Assembly: GCF_031458255.1 (NCBI RefSeq)
Contig: NZ_JAVDYC010000001.1
Span: 1,178,001-1,242,000, forward strand
Direction of reading: 5' to 3'
DNA from: Catenuloplanes niger
Lineage (GTDB): Bacteria; Actinomycetota; Actinomycetes; Mycobacteriales; Micromonosporaceae
Length of the DNA: 64,000 nt
The position numbers were made by a program, and so were the translations under genes. Below the pieces are notes generated by a model. It was not told where the DNA came from, did no database searches, and saw only the letters and a list, made by a program, of their open reading frames with translations. Below are positions 1 through 6,819 of the stretch, in pieces; within the stretch, counting starts at the first letter, position 1; each line of letters starts with the position of its first letter.

Positions 1-39
1 GAGGCTCGGCGCCGGGCTCCGCGGCCGTCCCGGCCCTGC

Positions 40-330
40 TCAGGACGGGTTCTCGCCGACGACGACCTTCACCGTGGAGTGCTTACGACGCAGGTCTTTG
101 AGCGGCTGGTACTCCGGGGAGTCCCAGAACCGCTGGACGGTCTCCCGGTCGGGGAACTCGTGGATCACCAGCGTCGACGGCTTCCAGTCGCCCTCCAGGA
201 CCAGGGCGTTCTCGTCAGTGATGAGGTTGCGGCCACCGAATCGCTCGATCAGGGGCCCGGCGCCCTCGACGTACTGACGGAACCCGTCCGGGCCGGCGAT
301 GTCGAGGTCGATGACGACGAATGCGGACAT
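40..330 (-). CDS. DUF1330 family protein
   Basis: A 96-aa protein of the DUF1330 family (dimeric alpha-beta barrel, ABM-like fold), small cytoplasmic proteins of unknown function. The sequence shows the family pattern: an N-terminal beta strand (AFVVIDLDI), a central G-x-W-x-P-x-x-L-V-I-H-E-F-P segment and a W-x-S-x-E-Y-Q-P-L motif near residue 70. The length is normal for the family. The ATG at 330 has a good AAAGGAG ribosome binding site about six bases upstream. It is divergent from the AraC regulator at 463, so the two may share a control region. No catalytic role can be assigned. Confidence 0.9.
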   Translation of the reverse strand: MSAFVVIDLDIAGPDGFRQYVEGAGPLIERFGGRNLITDENALVLEGDWKPSTLVIHEFPDRETVQRFWDSPEYQPLKDLRRKHSTVKVVVGENPS

Positions 331-443
331 GCTGGCTCCTTTAGATCTTGGTCGGCACGGTTACCGACCTGCCCTCCACGTTAAGTACCGGAATTGAGCG
401 CCTCCATGCTTGATACGGCCCATTTCATACGTGGTCGTACCAG

Positions 444-462
444 TAGGCGATACGCTGGATAC
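444..462 (+). promoter_or_regulatory. Copy of TAGGCGA-N5-nGGATAC motif before the AraC gene
   Basis: TAGGCGA, five bases, then TGGATAC, ending one base before the GTG at 463. It is a weaker match to the motif found upstream of six other genes in the first 20 kb. Because it abuts the probable start codon it could serve autorepression, or control the divergent DUF1330 gene. Confidence 0.35.
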
Positions 463-1419
463 GTGGACATCTTCAGCGAGGTGATCGGCTCCCTGCGGAC
501 CGGCCGGGCCAAGTTCGCCCGGACCCGCCATCTGGGCACGTGGGGCAACCGTTTCGGCCCGGAGCCGGGGATGGGCTTCCACGTCGTGCTGGCCGGCAGC
601 TGCTGGCTGCTCACCGACTCGGAGCCGCCGGTGCGTCTGTCCGCCGGTGACGTCGTGTTGCTGCCCCGCGGAGCGGTGCACGGTCTGGCCGGCAGCCCGG
701 ACCGGGATCTCGCTCTCCTGCCGCCGGACTCGGGCGGCCCCGATCGCGGTGACGGCGACGAGGAGGCCGACTGTGCCACCCTGCTCTGTGGCGCCTACCG
801 CTTGGATCACGCGCAGCCGCACCCGTTCCTGAGGTCCCTGCCGGAGGTCATCCACCTTCCGGCGCAGCTCGGGCACCACCCCGCACTGCGGTCGGCGGTC
901 GACCTGCTGGCCGCCGACCTGTCCGACCCGCAGCCGGGCGCCGACGCGGCCCTGCCGGCCTTGCTGGACCTGCTGCTCGTCTACGTGCTGCGTGCCTGGC
1001 TGAGGGAGGAGGCGACGCGGCGTCCGGGTACGGGCTGGCAGGCCGCCCTCGACGATCCCGCAGTCGCGGCCGCCCTCCGCCAGATGCATGTCGCACCGCA
1101 GCGGCCATGGACCGTCCAGCAACTCGCGGCGCTGACCGATCTGTCCCGCACCACGTTCGCACGGCGGTTCGCCGCTGCCATGGGCGTGCCACCACTCGCC
1201 TACCTCACCTGGTGGCGGCTCAACCGCGCGGCCCAGCTCCTCGTCCGCGAGGACGCGCCACTGGCATCCATCGCCCGGCGGGTGGGCTACGCCTCGGAGT
1301 TCGCTTTCGCGAACGCGTTCAAACGGCGATTCGGGGTGTCACCGGGCCGGTTCCGCCGCACTCGGCGGCAGGAACCTGTCCAGCACGACTACGACCTGGG
1401 CGGGGTGTCGACCGCCTGA
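463..1419 (+). CDS. AraC family transcriptional regulator with N-terminal cupin
   Basis: Cytoplasmic DNA-binding regulator of about 318 aa. The N-terminal half is a cupin-like ligand domain (G-x-G-F-H-V-V-L near residue 35, followed by L-S-A-G-D-V-V-L-L-P-R-G). The C-terminal 100 residues form the double HTH of AraC/XylS proteins (W-T-V-Q-Q-L-A, L-S-R-T-T-F-A-R-R-F, then I-A-R-R-V-G-Y-A-S-E-F-A-F-A-N-A-F-K-R). I chose GTG 463 because the protein then begins MDIFSEVIGSLRTG, the usual start of this subfamily; in-frame TTG 394 and ATG 406 would add 19-23 unlikely residues. No Shine-Dalgarno is evident, so it may be leaderless. A copy of the regulon-like motif (444-462) abuts the start codon, which would suit autoregulation. 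Confidence 0.9.
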   Translation: MDIFSEVIGSLRTGRAKFARTRHLGTWGNRFGPEPGMGFHVVLAGSCWLLTDSEPPVRLSAGDVVLLPRGAVHGLAGSPDRDLALLPPDSGGPDRGDGDEEADCATLLCGAYRLDHAQPHPFLRSLPEVIHLPAQLGHHPALRSAVDLLAADLSDPQPGADAALPALLDLLLVYVLRAWLREEATRRPGTGWQAALDDPAVAAALRQMHVAPQRPWTVQQLAALTDLSRTTFARRFAAAMGVPPLAYLTWWRLNRAAQLLVREDAPLASIARRVGYASEFAFANAFKRRFGVSPGRFRRTRRQEPVQHDYDLGGVSTA

Positions 1420-1437
1420 TCCACGTCCGGGGATCAG
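1416..1437 (+). terminator. Inverted repeat after the AraC gene
   Basis: CTGATCC and GGATCAG, seven-base arms with an eight-base loop, overlapping the TGA stop of the AraC gene. There is no U tract, as is common in actinobacteria. It lies between convergent genes, so it can serve as a terminator. Confidence 0.45.
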
Positions 1438-1580
1438 ACGGCGACCGGGATCAGCCGGTACGCCTCCAGGCCGGACACGATGAGGCCGGTAGCTGAGCGA
1501 AGTTGTCCCGCATGAACGGCTGCTGCAGATGGGCCGGCACAGCCGCCTTTGACCGCGCCCGGCCATGAACCTCCGGGTCG

Positions 1581-3203
1581 CTATCGCGCCACGTCCCGTG
1601 CCTCGTCTCGCACGCCGGCAGCAGCCTGACCGGGATCGTCCTCCGGGCCCGCACTGCCGAGAAGGGCCGCCCAGCGGGCCTCCTCGAGATCGAGTCGCTC
1701 CTGGACCTGCCACATCAGCGAATCCTCCACCTCGTTGCGCGACGCCATGGTCACCAGCTCGCGCCGGAGATGCTCGAGCAGGCGCAGCCGTACCTGTGCG
1801 GTGTGCCGATCGTGGTCGGACAGCCCGCCGCCGCGCTCCCGCTCGTCCAGGAGGTCTGCGAGCACCCGCTCGACCGCTTCCGGCGACGCGTCACCCCGCA
1901 CCGCGGCCTGGTCCAGGGCGGTGACCGCCCGGTCGGCGAGGAGTCGATTGACCGCCCGCAGCGCCGGCCGCGGATCGTCGTGGTCCGCACCGATACGCGA
2001 CCAACGGATCACCAGCGGCAGCGTCGCGCCCTGCACGAGCAGGGTCATCGCGACCACCACGAACGTCAGGATCAGAATCTCTGGCCGGCCGGGGAAAGCA
2101 GCCGCGGCCACCACCGCAGGCACCGTCAGCGCGGCCGCGATGGAGATGCCGCCCCGCATGCCGGACCAGCCCAGCACCAGCAGGGTCCGGGCCGGCGCCC
2201 GCAGCTCCCGTTGGACGGGCCTGCGGTCCACCAGCCGAATAGTCCAGGCGCTGGCGAAAAGCCAGGAGATCCGTACGGCCAGCACCACCACCGCGATCAG
2301 CGCGCCCCACCCCACCAGGCGCAGCGCCGCCCCAGGCTCCACCGCGGTGAACAACCGGCGTGCCTGCAGACCGCTGACCACGAACAGCGCACCGCCGAGC
2401 AGGAAGGTGGTGATCTCCCAGAAAGCGAAGGCCTGCAGCCGGGTCCGGCCCGCCGTGATCCGACGAGACCTGCGGCTGACGGTCAGCGCGCAGGTCACCA
2501 CGGCGACGACAGCTGACCCGTGCACGGCCTCGGCGGGCACCGCCGCCGCGAACGGCAACGCCAGCGCGACCGCACCGGTGACCACCGGATCCACCACCCG
2601 GCGCAACACCAGTAACCCGAGCGCGCCGGCCAGGAGACCGGCGGCCAGACCGGACGCGTACGAGCGCAGCATGTCCACCCCGAACGACCAGCCGTCGGTG
2701 GCGTGGCCCTGGCTCACCGCGATCACGGCCGCCAGCACGACCAGCGCCGTACCGTCGTTGATCAGGCTTTCCGCCCGCAGCACCGTCATCCATCGGCCAG
2801 GCAGCGCCCGGGCGTACGCCGCGACCGCGCTCGCATCAGTCGGCGCGACCGCCGCACCGAGCGCCCACGCGGCGATCCACGGCAGTCCCGCCGCGCGCGC
2901 GGCCACCGCCACGGCGGCAGCCGTGAGCAGGACCAGCGGCACGCCGAGCAGCAGCACCGGCCGCCAGTAGCGGCGCAGATGGTGGATGGAGGTGGAGTAG
3001 CCCTCCCAGAACAGCAGCACCGGAAGCACGATCAGCAGCACGGCCTCCGGCGGGAGTTCGACGTGCGCGGCGGCGGGGACGGCCGAGAGCAGGCACCCGG
3101 CCAGGAACAGGATGGTGGGCGCCGGCAGCCGAACGAGCCGGGCCAGGGCTGGCGACACGGCGATCAGGCACACCATCATCACCAGGAGAAGCTGAACCTG
3201 CAT
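1581..3203 (-). CDS. CPA1-family Na+/H+ antiporter
   Basis: Integral membrane cation/proton antiporter of about 540 aa, probably exchanging Na+ (or K+) for H+ across the cytoplasmic membrane. The N-terminal ~400 residues are strongly hydrophobic with about 12 predicted membrane segments. They carry the CPA1 signatures A-P-T-D-A-S-A-V (the TDP-like ion-site region) and A-E-S-L-I-N-D-G-T-A-L-V (the ND motif). The last ~130 residues are a charged cytoplasmic tail. ATG 3203 is preferred over the far upstream in-frame start because the first membrane helix begins at once and GGAGGG lies correctly upstream. A perfect hairpin covers part of this ribosome binding site. Convergent with the AraC gene. 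Confidence 0.9.
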   Translation of the reverse strand: MQVQLLLVMMVCLIAVSPALARLVRLPAPTILFLAGCLLSAVPAAAHVELPPEAVLLIVLPVLLFWEGYSTSIHHLRRYWRPVLLLGVPLVLLTAAAVAVAARAAGLPWIAAWALGAAVAPTDASAVAAYARALPGRWMTVLRAESLINDGTALVVLAAVIAVSQGHATDGWSFGVDMLRSYASGLAAGLLAGALGLLVLRRVVDPVVTGAVALALPFAAAVPAEAVHGSAVVAVVTCALTVSRRSRRITAGRTRLQAFAFWEITTFLLGGALFVVSGLQARRLFTAVEPGAALRLVGWGALIAVVVLAVRISWLFASAWTIRLVDRRPVQRELRAPARTLLVLGWSGMRGGISIAAALTVPAVVAAAAFPGRPEILILTFVVVAMTLLVQGATLPLVIRWSRIGADHDDPRPALRAVNRLLADRAVTALDQAAVRGDASPEAVERVLADLLDERERGGGLSDHDRHTAQVRLRLLEHLRRELVTMASRNEVEDSLMWQVQERLDLEEARWAALLGSAGPEDDPGQAAAGVRDEARDVAR

Positions 3204-3213
3204 GGCGGGCCCT

Positions 3214-3239
3214 CCATCGAGTCGAGATCGACTCGATGG
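3214..3239 (-). promoter_or_regulatory. Perfect hairpin/palindrome overlapping the antiporter ribosome binding site
   Basis: CCATCGAGTCG and CGACTCGATGG form perfect 11-base arms around AGAT. On the minus strand the 3' arm merges with the GGAGGG Shine-Dalgarno of the antiporter (plus-strand 3210-3215). As RNA it could hide the ribosome binding site; as DNA it could be a dimeric repressor operator. Confidence 0.6.
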
Positions 3240-3260
3240 TTCGCCATGTCGCGCCCTGTC

Positions 3261-3280
3261 GTATCGGTGACGGCTACCTA
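3261..3280 (-). promoter_or_regulatory. Regulon-like motif upstream of the antiporter gene
   Basis: On the minus strand: TAGGTAG, six bases, CCGATAC, about 57 bases upstream of the antiporter start. The second half matches the shared motif exactly and the first half in four of seven positions. The 3204-3595 stretch between antiporter and ABC genes is otherwise a divergent promoter region with no gene. Confidence 0.45.
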
Positions 3281-3461
3281 AATGGGTGTGGGAGGCCTTC
3301 ATGACCGCGGACGTATTCGGTTAGCGGACCGCGCGCTGGGCGCTCGTCGGCCGGCCACGAGAGCTTGGGACGGACACGACGTTCGACCGGCATCACTACG
3401 TTCCGAGCGGCGGCCGGCGGACCGCGACCACGTGCGGGCAGCCTGCACGGTGCGGTGACCG

Positions 3462-3481
3462 TAGGCGATCACCACCGATTC
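3462..3481 (+). promoter_or_regulatory. Regulon-like motif upstream of the ABC transporter pair
   Basis: TAGGCGA, TCACCA, CCGATTC: an exact match to the TAGGCGA-N6-CCGATnC pattern, 115 bases before the ABC ATPase start and on the same strand. Confidence 0.5.
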
Positions 3482-3595
3482 GATCCCACCGCACCTTCGC
3501 GATCGTCACACTGCCGCCCGTGTCGGGCGGGGGGCCTGACCGGCTGGCACGGCCGGTCGACGCCGCCACCATCGACTCACGCGACAGGACCGAAG

Positions 3596-4324
3596 ATGCA
3601 ATCAGACACGGTGATCGCCCTGGAGGGCGTCAGCCGCACCTATGGGGCCGGGCCGACAGCGGTCCGCGCCGCCGACGGCATCGACATCAGTTTCCGGCGA
3701 GGCAGCTGGACCGCGGTGATGGGTCCGTCGGGTTCGGGCAAGTCGACCCTGCTGCACTGCGCCGCCGGCCTCGAACAAGTCGACGCCGGCCGGGTGATGC
3801 TCGGCGACACCGACCTGACGACCCTCGACGACGACGCGCTGTCGCGGCTGCGCCGTACCCGGATCGGCTTCATCTTCCAGAGCTTCAACCTGGTAGGCGC
3901 GCTCACCGCGGAGCAGAACGTCGCGCTTCCGCTGAGGATGGCCGGTCGGCGGCCACCCCGTGCCGAGGTGCGAAACGCGCTGGCGGCCGTCGGACTGGAG
4001 GAACGGGCCGGACACCGCCCCCGCGAGCTGTCCGGCGGCCAGCAGCAGCGGGTCGCCATCGCCCGTGCCATGGTGACGCGGCCGGAGGTACTGTTCGCCG
4101 ACGAACCGACCGGCGCGCTCGACACCAGCTCGGCCCGCGATGTGCTGCGGCTGCTGCGGGCTTCCGCCGACGGCGGGCAGACGATCGTGATGGTGACACA
4201 CGATCCGGCGGCCGCCGCCCGCGCCGACGCGGTCGTGTTCCTGCGTGACGGACGCATCGTCGACCGGCTCGCCGGTGCCGACGTGCGTGCCGTCGCGGAC
4301 CGTCTCGTCGCGCTGGAGACGTGA
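3596..4324 (+). CDS. ABC transporter ATP-binding protein (MacB/LolD-like)
   Basis: A 242-aa cytoplasmic ATPase that powers the FtsX-type permease encoded directly downstream. Walker A is GPSGSGKST near residue 43, the signature is LSGGQQQRVAIARA, and Walker B is VLFADEPTGALD followed by the H-loop V-T-H-D. The Q-loop segment F-I-F-Q-S-F-N-L-V is typical of the MacB/LolD lipoprotein and efflux subfamily. ATG 3596 was chosen because the family begins immediately (V-I-A-L-E-G-V-S-R-T-Y-G) and AGGAC precedes it; the long upstream extension is non-coding. The substrate is unknown. It is followed one base later by the permease, so the two form an operon. Confidence 0.93.
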   Translation: MQSDTVIALEGVSRTYGAGPTAVRAADGIDISFRRGSWTAVMGPSGSGKSTLLHCAAGLEQVDAGRVMLGDTDLTTLDDDALSRLRRTRIGFIFQSFNLVGALTAEQNVALPLRMAGRRPPRAEVRNALAAVGLEERAGHRPRELSGGQQQRVAIARAMVTRPEVLFADEPTGALDTSSARDVLRLLRASADGGQTIVMVTHDPAAAARADAVVFLRDGRIVDRLAGADVRAVADRLVALET

Positions 4325-4325
4325 C

Positions 4326-6233
4326 ATGCTGCGACTGAGCTGGGCGGGCTTCCGTGAACGCCGGGCGCTGTTCGCCGGTGCCGTGCTGACGGTGTGCCTG
4401 GGCGTGGCACTGGTGCAATCGTCGGTGCTGCTCCTCGTCTCGGCGGCCACCACCAGCGCACCACCCGGTGCTACCGCCCTCGCTCGCATGCGGTTCGACG
4501 CGAGCACCGAGGCGGCGGTGGCGCTGCTGGGAGTGACCCTGGGGTTCGCGGCGCTGCTCACGGTCTTCATCATCAGCTCCACCTTCGCGTTCACGGTCGA
4601 ACAGCGCCGCCGAGAGCTGGCTCTGCTGCGGCTGGTCGGGGGAGCCCGCCGTCAGATACGGCGGCTGTTGCTCGGTGAGGCGGTCCTGCTGGGCTTGGTG
4701 GGATCGGCGTCGGGTGTGCCGGCCGGGGTGGCGCTCATGGCGGTGCAGACCTCGCTGTTGCGCCGTCTCGGATTCGTGCCGGACGGGTTCACCGGTCAGT
4801 GGCGTGGCTGGATCGTCGCCGTCTCCGTGGGCACCGGGGTGGTGCTGGCCGTGACCGGCGTGCTGCTCGCCGCCCGCCGCGCCGCCCGGGTCCGGCCGTT
4901 GGACGCGTTGCGGGAGACCGGGGAGGCGGCGCGGGTGATGACCATGCCCCGGCTGCTGACCGGGCTGCTGTTCCTCGTCGGCGCGATCACCCTGATCGGG
5001 CTGTCCCCCGTGGGAGGGGCCGTCGGCGGACAGGCCATGGCGATGACCGTGTCGGTCTGCGCGGCGATCGCGTTGACCCTGCTCGGGCCGGCTCTTGTGC
5101 CGGCGGTGGCGCGCCTGCTTCCGGTCCGGGCCGCCGGTGTGCTCGGCGAGCTCGCCGCGGCGAACCTGCGCGACGACCGGCGACGCACCGCGTCCACCGC
5201 GGCACCGGTGATAGTCCTGGTCGCGCTGGTGCTCGGACAGGCCGCCGCGTCGTCGTCGTTCACCGCCGCGGGCCAGCGGGAGCAACAGCGGCTGATCTCC
5301 GCCGACCTGGTGGTCGACGGGCCGGCACCGGACGGCGTGCGGGTCACCGCCATCCCCGGTGTGGAGAGCGCGTCGACCGAGGTGGAGGTGCCGATCGCCT
5401 TGACCACCGGCGGCGGCGAACTGGCCTACACCCGGTCCGCCACCGCGTTGCTGATCGACCCCGCGGCGTACGCGCGGGCGCATCCCGCGTCCGGTGACCT
5501 GACCTCGTTGCGGGAAGGCGCGGTGGCGGCGGGGCCCGGCGCCGACGGCTTCTCGGTCGGTGACATGGTGAGCGTCCGCGTGGGTGACCGTGACCTCGGT
5601 CCGCTGCCGGTTGTGGTCGCGGTACCGCAGGCGATCGGTGGGGGCGCCACGGTATTGCTCCCGGCCGGCGCGATGCCGGCGGAGCAGCTTACCGATGTGC
5701 CGTCGCACACCTTCGTGCGGCTGGTGCCAGGGGTGTCCCGGCAGCGGACGGTCTCGGCCCTCGCCGAGGTCGGCACGGTCTCCGGCCTGGGTGCGTGGCT
5801 GGAGCGGGACAGCGCGGCCCGTACGGCCACCAGCACCGGTGTCCTCATCATGGTCATGGGTCTGGGCGGACTGTACGCGCTGATCGGGGTCGTCAACTCG
5901 GTCGTGGTCGCGGGTGCGACGCGGCCCCGGGAGTTCGCCGCGGTCCGCATCACCGGACTCACCCGGCGACAGGTGGTCCGCACGGCGGTGACCGAGTCCG
6001 TACTGGTCGCCGTCGCAGGGCTGTTCCTCGGCCTGCTGGCGGCGGCGGGAACCGTGATCGGGGCGATCGCCACGACCGCGGCCGTCACGGGCATCGTCAC
6101 GGTGGACGTGCCCTGGCTGCTGGTGGGTACCGTCGTTGCCGGCACGGTGCTTGTCACCGGGGTGAGCAGTGCGCTGACCACCTGGTCGGCCACCCGCGAG
6201 CATCCCGTCGCCCTGCTGGGCGCGCGGCAGTGA
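4326..6233 (+). CDS. FtsX-like ABC transporter permease
   Basis: Membrane permease of about 635 aa paired with the preceding ATPase. It has an N-terminal membrane helix, two FtsX-type (MacB/ABC3) transmembrane blocks (about residues 65-220 and 500-630) joined by further helices, and an extracytoplasmic middle domain rich in V and G. The sequence Q-R-R-R-E-L-A-L-L-R-L-V-G-G-A-R-R-Q-I is the canonical coupling segment after the first helix of the block. It is repeated as R-P-R-E-F-A-A-V-R-I-T-G-L-T-R-R-Q-V in the second block. ATG 4326 lies one base after the ATPase stop. Function in antimicrobial-peptide or lipoprotein export is inferred from the family only. Confidence 0.9.
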   Translation: MLRLSWAGFRERRALFAGAVLTVCLGVALVQSSVLLLVSAATTSAPPGATALARMRFDASTEAAVALLGVTLGFAALLTVFIISSTFAFTVEQRRRELALLRLVGGARRQIRRLLLGEAVLLGLVGSASGVPAGVALMAVQTSLLRRLGFVPDGFTGQWRGWIVAVSVGTGVVLAVTGVLLAARRAARVRPLDALRETGEAARVMTMPRLLTGLLFLVGAITLIGLSPVGGAVGGQAMAMTVSVCAAIALTLLGPALVPAVARLLPVRAAGVLGELAAANLRDDRRRTASTAAPVIVLVALVLGQAAASSSFTAAGQREQQRLISADLVVDGPAPDGVRVTAIPGVESASTEVEVPIALTTGGGELAYTRSATALLIDPAAYARAHPASGDLTSLREGAVAAGPGADGFSVGDMVSVRVGDRDLGPLPVVVAVPQAIGGGATVLLPAGAMPAEQLTDVPSHTFVRLVPGVSRQRTVSALAEVGTVSGLGAWLERDSAARTATSTGVLIMVMGLGGLYALIGVVNSVVVAGATRPREFAAVRITGLTRRQVVRTAVTESVLVAVAGLFLGLLAAAGTVIGAIATTAAVTGIVTVDVPWLLVGTVVAGTVLVTGVSSALTTWSATREHPVALLGARQ

Positions 6234-6238
6234 CACCG

Positions 6239-6274
6239 GGCCCGGCGGGGCACCTGACCGGGACCCGCCGGGCC
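6239..6274 (+). terminator. Terminator after the ABC operon
   Basis: GGCCCGGCGGG and CCCGCCGGGCC, perfect 11-base arms with a 14-base loop, six bases past the permease stop. No U tract. Confidence 0.7.
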
Positions 6275-6459
6275 ACCGCGTTCGTTGTCGTCCAGCAGAT
6301 AGGTGATCGCCACGGATTCGCCGCCGGCCAGCCGGCCGGCATGGTGAACGCCGACAGACGACCCGTCCGGGTCGTCGCCTCCGGCGCGGCAACCGCGCCG
6401 GACGTCCCTCACCCTTCCCGCAGCGGAGTGATGGGGACGAGTTCACCGGGAGCCGGGCC

Positions 6460-6819
6460 ATGACCTCTTCTGTGTTCATCACCGTCGACGACCGGTACCG
6501 CCGTGCCGCGGTGATCACCCTGCACGGCGAGTTCGACATCAGCGGTGTGGACGCGGTCACGGAAGCGGTCGAGACTCTGTTCTCCGCCAGCCGACGCTAT
6601 CTCCTCGTCGACCTGCATCACCTGGCCTTTCTCGACATGGCCGCCACCGGCGCCCTGCTGAGGTGCCGCGCCGCCGCGGCCTGCGCCGGGGTGGACCTGC
6701 AGATCGCGGGCTCGCGGGGCTTCGTCCGGAGAGTTTTGGACATCGCCGGAGTCCTCCCTCTGCTGGAGCGGGCGGTGGCGCGGGACCGCTTCTACACGAC
6801 GCTCGTCGCGGTGTCCTGA
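6460..6819 (+). CDS. STAS-domain protein (anti-sigma factor antagonist-like)
   Basis: A 119-aa single STAS domain of the SpoIIAA/RsbV type, which usually binds an anti-sigma kinase to release a sigma factor. The fold is visible: A-V-I-T-L-H-G-E-F-D-I-S-G-V-D at residues 15-30, then Y-L-L-V-D-L-H-H-L-A-F-L-D-M-A-A-T-G-A-L-L at about 46-66. In canonical members the D-S-S-G-L segment carries the phosphorylated serine. Here it reads D-M-A-A-T-G, so the usual Ser is absent and control by phosphorylation may be lost or moved to Thr. No partner kinase is nearby. Its 3' end overlaps the convergent XRE-NB-ARC gene by 28 bases. Confidence 0.85.
   Translation: MTSSVFITVDDRYRRAAVITLHGEFDISGVDAVTEAVETLFSASRRYLLVDLHHLAFLDMAATGALLRCRAAAACAGVDLQIAGSRGFVRRVLDIAGVLPLLERAVARDRFYTTLVAVS

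Noticed and set aside
1735-2970. A 411-codon plus-strand frame opposite the antiporter
   Set aside because: Low-complexity Arg/Ser/Thr/Ala translation opposite a gene with clear membrane motifs.
3903-6560. An 885-codon open frame on the minus strand opposite the ABC ATPase and permease
   Set aside because: The translation is rich in G, R, H, D and Q with no hydrophobic pattern or motif. It is antisense to two well-supported genes; long antisense frames are expected at this GC content.
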